In this document: positions 48,604-57,812 of the stretch, piece by piece | Position numbering within the stretch: position 1 is the stretch's first letter | Layout of the letters: every line of letters starts with the position of its first letter | Assembly: GCF_000518265.1 (NCBI RefSeq) | Contig: NZ_JADG01000003.1 | Coordinates: forward strand, 930,001 to 994,000 | Direction of reading: 5' to 3' | DNA from: Actinomadura oligospora ATCC 43269 | GTDB lineage: Bacteria; Actinomycetota; Actinomycetes; Streptosporangiales; Streptosporangiaceae | DNA: 64,000 bases | The notes under the pieces: generated by a model | What the model was told of the DNA's origin: nothing | Database searches by the model: none | The model's input: only the letters and a program-made list of their open reading frames with translations | Made by a program: the position numbers and the translations under genes

Positions 48604-49521
48604 CTAAGGATGAAGCACGATCTTGCCGTGGGTGTGCCGTCGCTCCAGCTCACGGAACGCCTCACGCACCTGCTCCAGCGGGTAGGCGCGGGCGATCGGC
48701 ACCTCGACCTCTCCCCGCGCGGCGAGCCGGGCCAACTCGCCGACCACCACCGCGCACGCCGCCGAGCCCTCTCCGAAGGTCCGCGCGCCGACCCTGGCCG
48801 CGGCATCCCAGTCGCGGATCGTGTTGATCCGCTCGGGACGGACGCCCAACTTCACCGCCAGGTCCACATAGCCGTCACCGAAGGTGTCGATGAACGCGTG
48901 GATCTTCCCGTCACAGGCTTCGCGGATCCGTTCGGCGACACCGTCCCCGTACTGGACGGGGACGACGCCGCGAGCCTCCAGCCAGGCGTGGTTCGCCTTA
49001 CCGGCCAGCCCGATGACCGTGGCGCCGCGCCGCCGCGCGAGCTGCACCGCGAGGGACCCGACACCGCCCGCCGCGCCGGACACCACGACGGTGTCGTCCG
49101 GCCCGGGATCGACCGCGAACACCGAGGCGTACGCGGTCGTGCCCGCCACGTACAGCGACCCGGCCACGTCCCACGACAGCACTTCCGGCCGCGGCGTCAG
49201 GTTCACATCGTCCGCCACGACGTACTCCGCATGGCTCGCCCGGCCATGGGTGAAGCCGAGGACCTCATCGCCCTCCGCGAAGCCGCGCACCTGCGGACCG
49301 GTCTCCACCACGACGCCCGCCAGGTCGCTGCCCTGCCCGGACGGGAACGACGCCGGCCAGCGCCCGTGCCGCGCGCCCTCGCGGATCATCACCTCACCGG
49401 GCTGGATCCCGGCCGCGCGCACCTCGACCAGCACCTGCCCGGGCCCGGGCGCCGGACGCTCCACCTCGTCCACCCGCAGGACGTCGATGCCGCCGTACTC
49501 GTGGAACCGCACCGCCTTCAT
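48604..49521 (-). CDS. Zinc-independent quinone oxidoreductase (MDR family)
   Basis: 305 residues. MKAVRFHEYGG at the start, PSGQGSDLAGVVVETG, then the nucleotide-binding loop SGAAGGVGSLAVQLARRRGA, and YPLEQVREAFRELERRHTHG at the end are typical of NADPH:quinone reductase-like enzymes. No zinc-binding Cys/His set is present. It diverges from an Rrf2-type regulator, with a 25-bp dyad in between. A role in reducing electrophilic quinones fits. The start at 49521 matches the family; in-frame ATG upstream is less likely. Confidence 0.9.
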   Translation of the reverse strand: MKAVRFHEYGGIDVLRVDEVERPAPGPGQVLVEVRAAGIQPGEVMIREGARHGRWPASFPSGQGSDLAGVVVETGPQVRGFAEGDEVLGFTHGRASHAEYVVADDVNLTPRPEVLSWDVAGSLYVAGTTAYASVFAVDPGPDDTVVVSGAAGGVGSLAVQLARRRGATVIGLAGKANHAWLEARGVVPVQYGDGVAERIREACDGKIHAFIDTFGDGYVDLAVKLGVRPERINTIRDWDAAARVGARTFGEGSAACAVVVGELARLAARGEVEVPIARAYPLEQVREAFRELERRHTHGKIVLHP

Positions 49522-49702
49522 CGCGCGTTCACCGCTCTCCTCGTCAGGGATGGGCCCGGATGCCCACATCGCGATCATGCTCCTGACCACGACACCCCGG
49601 AAGCGGAGCGCTCACCCTAGGACCGCCACTCCGACGATGCGCCAGACACAAGCCGCCTGACGAACCGAACGGTGCGTCCCGTCCCGTCCCGCTCGCGGGC
49701 TG

Positions 49703-49741
49703 GACACGGACGTACGTGTCGTAACAGAATCAGTTGCGACA
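49703..49741. promoter_or_regulatory. Two dyads in the quinone reductase/Rrf2 promoter region
   Basis: GACACG-GACGTA-CGTGTC (49703-49720) and TGTCGTAAC-AGAATCA-GTTGCGACA (49717-49741, 8 of 9 pairs). The second is the better candidate for Rrf2 binding because of its size and its place 37 nt upstream of the regulator start. Confidence 0.6.
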
Positions 49742-49778
49742 GGGCGGCGTCCGTCCGTTTCGGGTGATGGGAGGTTCC

Positions 49779-50207
49779 ATGAGTGCGAACAGTCGCATGA
49801 CCGTGGCCACGCACACGCTGACATGGATGGCACTGGTCTGCCCCAGGCGGCCCGAGGGCATCGTGACGTCCGACCAGATCGCCGCCAGCGTCAACACCAA
49901 CCCCGTCGTCATCCGCCGCATCCTCGGCGGCCTGCGTGACGCGGGCCTGGTCGTCTCGCGTCGCGGCCAGGGTGCGGGCTGGACGCTGGCCCGCGCGCCG
50001 GAGGCGATCACACTGAAGGACGTCTACCTGGCCGTCGAACCCGACCCGCTCATCGCGCCGCACCCCGCGACGCCCAACCAGGAATGCCCGGTCGGCCGCG
50101 GCATCCCGCCCGTCCTGCGGAAGGCGTACGACCGCGCGGAGGAGTCGATGAAGGACGAACTGGCCACGGTCACCGTCGCCGACGTCCTCAGGGAGACGGT
50201 CACCTGA
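49779..50207 (+). CDS. Rrf2-family regulator
   Basis: 142 residues. The winged-helix part SDQIAASVNTNPVVIRRILGGLRDAGLVVSRRG and the LKDVYLAVEPD stretch are those of the Rrf2/YwnA type. Only two cysteines occur (VCPR and ECPVG), so an iron-sulfur cluster like that of NsrR or IscR is unlikely. YwnA-like members answer to redox or electrophile stress. GGGAGG lies four bases upstream of the ATG. It diverges from the quinone reductase gene. Confidence 0.88.
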   Translation: MSANSRMTVATHTLTWMALVCPRRPEGIVTSDQIAASVNTNPVVIRRILGGLRDAGLVVSRRGQGAGWTLARAPEAITLKDVYLAVEPDPLIAPHPATPNQECPVGRGIPPVLRKAYDRAEESMKDELATVTVADVLRETVT

Positions 50208-50211
50208 GGCC

Positions 50212-51105
50212 CACCCTCCGCCGCCGTCGCCGCGGCCACCGCGCTCGCGCCACCGGAACGTCGCGGCCGGGCCATCGCGACCGTCATGACCGGCCTCAGC
50301 GCCGCGACCGCGCTCGGCGCGCCCATCGGAACGGCGATCGGCAGCCTCACCGGCGACTGGCGCGCCACCATGCTGTTCGTCTCCGCGCTCGGCGTGCTCG
50401 CCGCCGCGGGCATCGCGCTGTTCCTGCCCGCGATCCCCGTCCCCCCGGCGGTCCCGCTGAGCGCGCGTCGCGCCGCCGGCCGACCGGCGCATCGTCCTGA
50501 CCCTGCTCACCACGCTCCTCGCCTACACCGGCCTGTACACCGTCTACTCCTTCATCGGCGAAAGCCTCGACCGTGCCACCGGCGGCAGCGGCACCACCCT
50601 CGCCGCCCTCCTGTTCGTGTGGGGCCTGGCCGCCACCGCCGGGACCCTCGCATCAGGCGGCCTGACCGACCGCTTCGGCGGCCGTCGCGTCATCAACACC
50701 GCGATCGTCCTGGCCGCGACCGACTTCGCGCTGCTTCCCTGGACGAGCGCGCACCTGCCCTCCACCGTCGTGGCACTCCTCGTCTGGGGCGTCTGCGGAT
50801 GGGGCCTCCTGGCTCCCCAGACCCATCGCCTCATCGCCGCCCTGCCGACGGCCGCACCCCTGCTCACCGGTCTCGCCTCGGCCACGGTCTACGTCGGCGT
50901 CTCCGCCGCTCCCCTGGTCGGACAGGCTGGGATGGCATATTTCGGCGCCCACTGGCTCGGCGCCGTCGGCGCGGCGTTCATCGCGCTCGCCCTCGTGACA
51001 GCGGAAGCCGCCCACGCAGTCATCCACCGAACCCCGCCCGCCAAGGCCGTCCCCAGCGCAACAGCAGCGCGCAGCGCCCGCCGCCCCGTACCCAGCAAGG
51101 ACTGA
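50212..51105 (+). pseudogene. MFS transporter fossil
   Basis: The reading begins inside an AraJ-like MFS protein (PPERRGRAIATVMTGLSAATALG, then GDWRATMLFVSALGVLAA) with the first 100 or so residues missing. Around 50480 the frame shifts, and the second half continues (LTLLTTLLAYTGLYTVYSFI, WGLAATAGTLASGGLTDRFG) to a stop at 51105. No start codon with a ribosome site is present. It follows the Rrf2 gene with no gap, so a deletion probably fused this region. Confidence 0.85.
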
Positions 51106-51308
51106 ACGGCAGTCCTGGGACATCTCGCCGATCGCGCTCTCTTCGGGGAACCGGCAACGGTACGTGACCGCCCGGCGGCGTCCAGGGATGGTGGCGCGCA
51201 AGCGGAGTTCACCTATCCACCCCGACCGCCTTCAGCGCGCCCCAGACCAGCAGGGGAACGAAAAGTCACGCCACCGTCGGACCGAGCCACCGCCCGAAAC
51301 CCATCCCG

Positions 51309-51815
51309 TCAACAGCTCAGAATGCGTTGGATATCCCAGGCATGGTGCACAGCGTCGTGCGCGTTGTTGCGAGCGACGTCCTCGGCGCGCTGGGGACCGC
51401 GCCCGGCGTGTTCGAGAACGGTCCCGTCCTCCAAGGCCAGGGACACCGACTCCGCCCAAGCCTCCGCCGCCCCGCGCAGCGACCACAACGCCCCTGCCAG
51501 CGAGATCTCGTTGTAGCCACGGGCGCGCGCGAGAAGATCCGGGTCGTACCCGGGCACGGCACGCACATCGGTCAGGCGCGCACCGACGAGGCGTTCGGCC
51601 CAGTTGCGCAGGTTGTCGGTGACGTGGCTGACATAGGCGGCCACGTTCCAGGCGAGGTCCGGATGCCGCTCGTCGCCCCGCCGCCCTTCCACGAGCCGTC
51701 CATACCGCGCGGGCACGTCCCGCACCAGCGCCACCGCGTCGCCGGGGCTCAACGACCAGTCGAACCCACATTCCCGACACGGGTCCCCGTAAAAGCGCGC
51801 CCCCCACAGCTCCAT
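51309..51815 (-). CDS. DinB/maleylpyruvate isomerase-like protein
   Basis: 168 residues. The first 20 residues carry CRECGFDW, a possible metal site. HPDLAWNVAAYVSHVTDNLRNWAERL and ARNNAHDAVHHAWDIQRIL contain the His residues spaced as in DinB-like thiol-dependent transferases. This type is common in actinomycetes. TAGGGT stands 6 nt before the ATG at 51815 and there is no Shine-Dalgarno, so the start may be leaderless; a GTG two codons upstream is also possible. Confidence 0.78.
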   Translation of the reverse strand: MELWGARFYGDPCRECGFDWSLSPGDAVALVRDVPARYGRLVEGRRGDERHPDLAWNVAAYVSHVTDNLRNWAERLVGARLTDVRAVPGYDPDLLARARGYNEISLAGALWSLRGAAEAWAESVSLALEDGTVLEHAGRGPQRAEDVARNNAHDAVHHAWDIQRILSC

Positions 51816-51821
51816 CCCCAC

Positions 51822-51827
51822 ACCCTA
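51822..51827 (-). promoter_or_regulatory. -10 hexamer of a likely leaderless promoter
   Basis: TAGGGT on the minus strand, 6 nt before the ATG of the DinB-like gene. Confidence 0.45.
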
Positions 51828-51956
51828 GGACCACCACGCGAACGATGTTGAAGTGCGCGAGCGTGCCGGACCCGCCCGGGGTCATCGCGGATGGCCGTCC
51901 GAGGCGTGACGGTGCTCCCCGACGACCTCGGCGCCGGACCCGCGCCCCTCACCGGC

Positions 51957-52181
51957 GTGCTCGTCGGGTATGTACTGGTTTCGACCAAGGGCCCAGTGGC
52001 TCGTCCGGCAGGCCACCGAGCTCAGCGCCGTGAAGCCGGGGGCCGGATGCTTCCCGGCCAGAAGCGCATTGGCCGGCCTCGCGTGCTCGGTCCGGCCGAG
52101 TTGACCGCGCTGCGGCGCTTGGTGGGCGAGGGGGTGTCGGTGACCGAGGCCGCGCGAACGCTCAAGATCGGACGATCCACC
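51957..52181 (+). pseudogene. Serine resolvase/invertase fossil with internal deletion
   Basis: The frame starts VLVGYVLVSTKGP, the usual N-terminus of a small serine recombinase (catalytic Ser in VST), and after about 25 unrelated residues continues as GRPRVLGPAELTALRRLVGEG and VSVTEAARTLKIGRST, the resolvase C-terminal helix-turn-helix. The catalytic core between is deleted. With the Tn3 transposase fossil at 8.4-9.2 kb, it suggests at least one lost Tn3-type element. Confidence 0.75.
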
Positions 52182-52496
52182 GGTGACCTGAGTGCCGCCA
52201 GTCCCGCGGGTTCGGGCCGGAGAATGGCGGACGGGCTCCCCAGTGCGTTCCCAGCACCTGCTCACCGCCGCCCACCCGGGCCACACCAGCGGCGTCATCG
52301 GCGGACGACCTCCCCACGACGACGCGAGCGAGGGAGGGAGCGCTGTCACTCGGCCTGAACGTCTTCCAAAAATCAAATATGCGCTGATTCGCGAATTGGG
52401 CAATAAAAGATGGGCCGGACGCGGCGGCGTTTGAGTGAATCGGGTGCCGGTATAACCCCTTCAGAAGGCATTCGGGAACCTTGTGGAGGCTGAATC
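52182..52496. other. Gene-free stretch with a short AT-rich island
   Basis: No supportable gene in 315 bp. The stretch from about 52365 to 52415 is strikingly AT-rich for this genome and could hold the promoter of the VOC gene at 52497 or mark an insertion boundary. Confidence 0.45.
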
Positions 52497-53303
52497 ATGC
52501 CCGAATTCAACGGTCCGTACCCGTCCGGCACTCCGTGCTGGGTCGATCTGATGGTCCCCGACCAGCAGGCGGCCCTTGACTTCTACTGCAGCCTGTTTGG
52601 CTGGGAGGGCGAGGTCGGGCCGTCCGAGACCGGGGGCTACGCGGTCTGCACCCTGCGAGGCAAACCGGTCGCGGGGATCATGGCCGCGATGAACCCGGAC
52701 GGCAGCAAGCCCGACCCGATGCCACCGGTGGCGTGGACCACCTACCTCGCGACCGCCGACGTCGACGCCACCCAGCGGGCGGTCACCGACAACGGCGGGC
52801 AGGTGATGGTGCCCGCCACGGACGTGATGACGCTCGGCCGGATGGCCGTCGTGAGCGGCCCGACCGGCGCGCTCTTCGGCCTCTGGCAGGCGAAGGACTT
52901 CCACGGTGCGGGCATCGTCAACGAGCCGGGCGCGGTCATCTGGAGCGAGCTCAACACCAGCGACACGACCGCCGCCAAGGCATTCTGCGCCGCCGCGCTC
53001 GGCATCGACGTCGAGCCCATGAAGGAGGCGGAGGGCTACTTCGCGCTCAACGTGGCGGGCCGGACGGTCGGGGGAATGCAGTCCCTTGACAGCCTCATCG
53101 GCCTGCCACCCGGGGTGCCCTCGCACTGGCTGACGTACTTCGCGGCCGAGGACACCGACGCCACGGTCAGTGCCCTGTCTCGCGCGGGCGGCATGGTCCT
53201 CAAGCCGCCACACGACATGGTGGCGGGCCGGATGGCCGTCGTTCAGGACCCGCAGGGCGGCACCTTCGCGGTCATCAAGCCCGCCCCGATGGAGTCCTCC
53301 TGA
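52497..53303 (+). CDS. Two-domain VOC protein, SgaA/CFP-30-like
   Basis: 268 residues. Two glyoxalase-like domains: the first begins GTPCWVDLMVPDQQAALDFY and ends FGLWQAKDF; the second begins VIWSELNTSDTTAAKAFCAAAL and ends VVQDPQGGTFAVIKP. This arrangement is common in actinomycete hydroxylase-like and antibiotic-binding VOC proteins. A GTGGAGG site lies just upstream of the ATG. No regulator is adjacent. Biochemical activity cannot be inferred. Confidence 0.87.
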   Translation: MPEFNGPYPSGTPCWVDLMVPDQQAALDFYCSLFGWEGEVGPSETGGYAVCTLRGKPVAGIMAAMNPDGSKPDPMPPVAWTTYLATADVDATQRAVTDNGGQVMVPATDVMTLGRMAVVSGPTGALFGLWQAKDFHGAGIVNEPGAVIWSELNTSDTTAAKAFCAAALGIDVEPMKEAEGYFALNVAGRTVGGMQSLDSLIGLPPGVPSHWLTYFAAEDTDATVSALSRAGGMVLKPPHDMVAGRMAVVQDPQGGTFAVIKPAPMESS

Positions 53304-53363
53304 CCGCGAAGCCGCACCGACCGCGAAGCCGCACCGACCTGACCGTTCCGCGTGGTCCGGACG

Positions 53364-55440
53364 TCACCAGGTCTCGTGGTCGATTCCCGTCGTGATGATG
53401 CGCAGCGCCCTGAACGCCGCGTACGGACGGTCGTCTGAGGACATGCCGCCCGCCAGCGGCATCGGCAGCTTCGGAAGGAGAACCGACACCACGTCGAGCC
53501 GCTGCTGCTCGGCCGCGAGGACGAGCAGGCCGGAGGTCGGGACCTTCCGCTTGGCGGGAGCGATCTGAGCGGTCTCCGCGTACCTGCGCGCGAGGTCCTC
53601 GTCCGTGAGGGCCTCTGGTTCGTCGGTCGACAGGTTGTTGCGGTCGGCGAACTCCCGCAGTCCAGAAGGGTCCGGACGATCGGCAGCCGGTGATCCCACG
53701 AGCCTTGCTGTTCCGCCAGTGCCTCGCGCGCACGCTCGAACCACTGGTCGGCGCGTTCCTGGTCGCCGAGCGCCGCGTGTGCTGCGCCGCTTCGAGAAAG
53801 GACCGGAACAGGTCGTCCAGGGTGACCGAGCCGGGAGGCGGCCACTCCTCGGACGCCCCGGACACCGTGGGACGGCCGTGGAACGGGTCGAGGAGCTCGC
53901 CCACCTCGTCGTCCTGGACCTGCGCCTCCGCCGTGGGCGCGTCGGGGAAGACGTCCAAAGGGCCCCAGTGGGTGGGCCAGGCGTGGCGGCGGTCGACTGA
54001 CCAGGCGAGTGCCGCGCTCAGGTCGTCCTCCCGTCCCGGAGGGGCGATCACGACGCCCTGGGGGAAGGCGACCGCCCACGTCTGGGCGTCGAGCGCGAAT
54101 GTGGGGTTGGGCTCGTCCCACATGTCCCCGCCGAGGTCCTTGCCGTCCAGGAGCAGAGGGCGGGGCGCGGTGGGCTGCCACAGCAGTGTGAAGTCGCCGG
54201 TGATCTCACCGGTCTCCGCGTGCGGAAAGCGCAGCACGGTTCCGCCCAGCACGACCAGCATGTCGTCGGCGCCCCAGTGCAGGCCGGTCGCCTTCTGCGG
54301 GGCGTCGAACGTGCGCAGCCGCTCGGCGCGTTCGTCGCCGACCGCCCAGACCTCGATCCGCCCGTCGGCGGTGAGGCAGGCCGCGCGGTCGCCGTCCGGC
54401 GCCCAGGCCCAGGTCTGGAGCACCAGCTCGTGATTCGGCTGCCGGACGGCCACGTTGATGTCGTGGAGGTGACGTCCGCTCCGGTCCACGATCCCGACGC
54501 GCGGATGGTCGACGTCGTGCCCGGGGTAGCCGATGACGGCGAGGTGCGTGCCCCACGACAGGTGGACGTTCTGGAAGGGGCGTCGCCGAACTTCGGAAGG
54601 GTGGCGATGTCCTGGCCGGTCGCCGCGTCCGCGATGACCAGCTCCTCCGCGCGGTGGAAGGCCAGGACGGACTCGTCCCCGCTCCAGACGGCGGACGGCG
54701 ACGACGAATCCTCGTCGCCCTCGACGTCCCACGCGAGTTCTCCCGAGGCGACGTCGATCGTGCAGATCCGGCCGTCGCTCGTGGTGCCGTAGACGCGCTT
54801 CCCGTCCCGCGACCAGGAGGGCCATTCGAGGACGAAGTTCTCGTACTCCTCCTCCTCTTCGTCGTACCGCGCCTCCCTGGCCTCGTCGTCGACCACCGGG
54901 ACGGTTCTGGTCTGCTCGGTCGCGAGCGTCACGATCGAGCCGCCGGTGTCGGAGTCCTCGTCCCAGGGCGTAGGCGCGCTGCCCGTCGGGCGCGAACGCG
55001 AACGGGTCCGGTCGGCCGTTGTAGGTGAGGCGGACGGTCTCGTCCGGCTCGCCCTCCTCGCCGCCGAAGTCGCCCACCGCGAGGTACCGTCCGGACGGGC
55101 TGAGCGCCGCCGTGCTGATCTCGACGCGATGCGCGTCGGGATGCCGCCGGAACTCGTCCGGGGTGAGCTCGGCGACGACAGGGGTTCCCCGCGTCCTCCA
55201 ACGCGGGGGACAACGCCTGGAGATCGGGCGCCCAGCCCTCGACCGCCCGTAGCCAGCCGCGCGTGGCCTGGTCGGACGTCGAGGAGGAGTAACGCGTGAC
55301 CGCCTCGGTCAGCTCCTGCCAGGTGAGGTCGTGCCATGGCTTGGTCTTGAGGACGGGCAACTGCCACTCGCGTTTGACGGCGGCCCAGTGGTCGGCGCGC
55401 GCCGCCACCGACCGACCACGTGATGGCCGAACACGGGGGT
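53364..55440 (-). pseudogene. Collapsed second copy of the phosphatase-propeller gene pair
   Basis: The minus strand carries pieces homologous to both genes at 32947-36679. It starts with PVFGHHVVG and ADHWAAVKREWQLPVLK of the phosphatase (its metal motifs before GHH are lost). It then runs without a stop codon from TPDEFRRHPDAHRVEISTAA into the propeller protein, so a deletion fused both genes at a short shared stretch. Inside the propeller about 80 residues are missing after GDFGG, several frameshifts follow, a TPR segment is deleted after LPIVRTLLDCG, and the end LLPKLPMPLAGGMSSDDRP and GIDHETW is intact, stopping at 53364. About 2.1 kb remain of an original 3.7 kb. Confidence 0.88.
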
Positions 55441-55663
55441 TGAGGAACAACTCTGAGATCGTGCGCTAAGCCGTCTGCCGGTTCGATAGTGGATTGACCT
55501 GGGATTCCAGTGTGCTGGAGCCTTCGTGGATCGTTTGTCGATCTCCAGGGGTTGCCGGTCGAGTTCCTGACCGACGAAGATCGATCTCACATGTCGGGCA
55601 AAGGGGTTCAGCGGCCCGTGAGAAGTCCTGCTCCGCCTTGACCACACACTCCAGGAGACGACG

Positions 55664-56212
55664 ATTAACGAGCCCCACGAGCGTGAGTATTCGGCGACGG
55701 AGTCGGCTGACGACGAATACCTGGTCCGTAGTTACTACCTCCTCGAATTCCTCTACGAGGAGACGCCGAACTGCTTCGACGTGGGCTACCTGGCGTCCGA
55801 CCCGGCAGAGCTCCGCGCCGCGCTGGCGGACCAGTACGAGAACCATCGAAACGGGGGATTCGGCGAGCAGGTGTGTCTCTGGGTGGCTCAGCATGGAACG
55901 CTCACACACGCCTACGACCTGAACCCGCTGATCCGCACCCCCTGCCTCGACGGAGTCGTCCGGTCGCTGACCGAAATCCGAAAGATCGCGGCAGCCGAAC
56001 TGTTCGAATACGACAAGCACCACACGTCAGGGACGTTCACCTTCGACCTGGACGCCGTCCTCGCAGCGCTGCCACCCCTTCTGGCCCCGCTGGCCCAACC
56101 TGGAGAAGAAGATCTCATCCTGTCCGTTCCGGAAGAAACCGACCTTTACGCACTGCCCATATTCATCCGTGACCAAGAATGGCTTAGTTATGGTTGGACA
56201 GACTTTTCCTGA
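55664..56212 (+). CDS. Unknown protein with possible AUU start
   Basis: About 182 residues. The first recognisable canonical start is a GTG at 55781, but coding-like sequence continues upstream in frame (EYLVRSYYLLEFLYEETPN and before), back to an AGGAG site whose properly spaced codon is ATT at 55664. So the gene may start with AUU or have lost its ATG. The protein has helical N-terminal and mixed C-terminal parts, with YDLNPLIRTPCLDGVVRSL and a Leu/Pro-rich AVLAALPPLLAPLAQPGEED. It ends EWLSYGWTDFS. Not recognised; it could be an immunity-like protein, which is only a guess. Confidence 0.55.
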   Translation: MNEPHEREYSATESADDEYLVRSYYLLEFLYEETPNCFDVGYLASDPAELRAALADQYENHRNGGFGEQVCLWVAQHGTLTHAYDLNPLIRTPCLDGVVRSLTEIRKIAAAELFEYDKHHTSGTFTFDLDAVLAALPPLLAPLAQPGEEDLILSVPEETDLYALPIFIRDQEWLSYGWTDFS

Positions 56213-56459
56213 CCAGTCCCCACCAGGACGAGCTGGTGGTTCGGAGAGGCATTGACACCCAGACACGGCGCGGCGGCAGCTGCCGGTGTTCGCGGTGGTG
56301 AGGACGGTGGCGCAGCTGGTGCTGTTCGTGCTGCTCCGGCTGGTGATGGGACCGCTGATGGCGAACGCGCTGTCGCCGCCGTGCCGGACGTCGTCGCCAC
56401 GACCATCGCGCAGGCGGCGCGGCCAGGTGGGCTCAGCAGCGCGCGCTCGTTCGTGTCGA

Positions 56460-57508
56460 TCAGGATCGTTCGCGGGGGCCCGCGTCCAGGCCCCGGTGAT
56501 GGGGCGCGAGCGCGTTCGTGCGGAACTCCTGGGGGGACAGGCCGTACCGCGCGCGGAACAGCTTGGTGAGGTGGCTGGCGTCGCCGATGTGCCAGCGCGC
56601 CGCGATGGCGTAGGCGGGCAGGTCGGCCAGCGCGGGGTCGGCCGGCTCGCGCCGGATGTGCTCCAGCCGCCGCCTGCGGACATGCTCCCCGACCGTGAGG
56701 CCCTGCCGCTGGAACAGCACGTACAGGTAGCGGACGGAGATGTGGTGCGCGGCGGCGATCGACGCCGGGGTGAGCGCGTCGGCGAGCCGGGCGTCGATGT
56801 GCTCGATGACCCGGTCCAGCAGCGCGGTACCGGTCGGTTCCGGCGTCGTCCGCGCGTCCCGTAGCAGCGTGTCGACCATGTCGTTGATGTGCCCGCCCAT
56901 CGATTGGCGGGACAGCGGGCCGAGGGCGGACGCGTGGTCCGCCAGCTCGCCGAGCGCCGCGGCCAGCACCCGTCCGGCCGCCGAGTCGCCCAGCCGCGCG
57001 TCGGCGGTGGCGGCCCGGGGTGGCCGGACGACCAGGTTGACCACGAAGTACCAGTACGGGCCGCTGAGCTCCAGCAGGAAGGGCCGCGCGTTGGTGTAGA
57101 GCACCAGGCCTCCCGGGCCGAGCCGCGCGGACCGCCCGTCCTGTTCCAGCGTGCCGCCGCCGTCCAGCAGCAGGCCGAGCATGCCGCCGGCGTCACGGCC
57201 CGGCCGCGGCTGCACCCGGACGCCCGGTGCGCGCCGCGGAAGTCGCAGGCGTTGCTGGGCCCCAGCCGGTAGGGCCGGATCTCCGCCTCGTAGGGGTCGC
57301 TGGCGTGCACCCGCACGGTGTCGAAGGCCCGTGCCCGCTCCGAGCCGGTGTCGAGATAGCCGAACACCAGCGCGCCGTCGTCCCGAATCTCGACCGGCGT
57401 CAGAAGCTCCCTCGTCGTGCGCCCCGGTACCACCGGTGTGCGCTGTTGTACCAGCTCACCGGCGGCCCGTACCAGAGGCTCCTTCCATCGACGTGTGAAG
57501 GAGGTCAC
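56460..57508 (-). pseudogene. AraC-family regulator, frameshifted
   Basis: The N-terminal part (VEIRDDGALVFGYLDTGSER ... GPSNACDFRGAHR) is in one frame and the rest (VQPRPGRDAGGMLGLLLDGG ... and the AraC domain) in another; they connect near 57220 with a shift of one base. The C-terminal double helix-turn-helix is complete: LTPASIAAAHHISVRYLYVLF and IGDASHLTKLFRARYGLSPQ. The start is uncertain; the frame is open from a GTG at 57508, which would abut the start of the ABC fossil on the other strand. Either recently broken or an indel error. Confidence 0.8.
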
Positions 57509-57509
57509 C

Positions 57510-57694
57510 GTGGACGTGCTGCTGGCGGTCGTCGCCCAGTTCGGCCTCTACGGGCTGCTCACGCTGGGACTCGCGGTGATCTTCGCGGCGAGCCGGGTGG
57601 TGAACCTGGCGCAGGCCGACCTGGCGATGGTCGGCGCCTACGTCGCCGCCAGGCCGCGGCCGCCGAGGTGCTGGCGGACCTGGGCATCTCCTGA
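57510..57694 (+). pseudogene. Branched-chain amino-acid ABC permease fossil
   Basis: GAAGGAGG precedes a GTG at 57510, and the frame reads VDVLLAVVAQFGLYGLLTLG and AVIFAASRVVNLAQADLAMV, the N-terminus of a LivH-type permease. After GAYVAA the sequence jumps to a different frame ending AAAAEVLADLGIS before a stop at 57694, probably the tail of another transport gene. So an internal deletion removed nearly the whole operon. It is divergent from the AraC gene, its likely former regulator. Confidence 0.7.
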
Positions 57695-57762
57695 CCCGCT
57701 CCAGTACCGGGGCTCAGCGGCCCGCTCCGGTGCCGGCCGCACCGGTCTGCCCCCCGGGCTTG

Positions 57763-57783
57763 ACCTTGACACTGTGACAAGGT
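57763..57783 (+). promoter_or_regulatory. MerR-type operator/promoter dyad
   Basis: ACCTTGACACTGTGACAAGGT, 9 of 10 pairs around a central T. It contains a TTGACA-like -35 and lies 30 nt upstream of the HEAT gene start, the usual arrangement for a MerR activator binding between -35 and -10. Confidence 0.65.
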
Positions 57784-57812
57784 CTTCACTGGTGTTCGAG
57801 GAGGTGGTCCCG

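Noticed and set aside
8449-57508. All frameshifts being real biological decay
   Set aside because: Those at 9155, 24605 and 57220 each involve one base in C/G-rich runs, so sequencing error is possible; only the large deletions are surely biological if the assembly is right.
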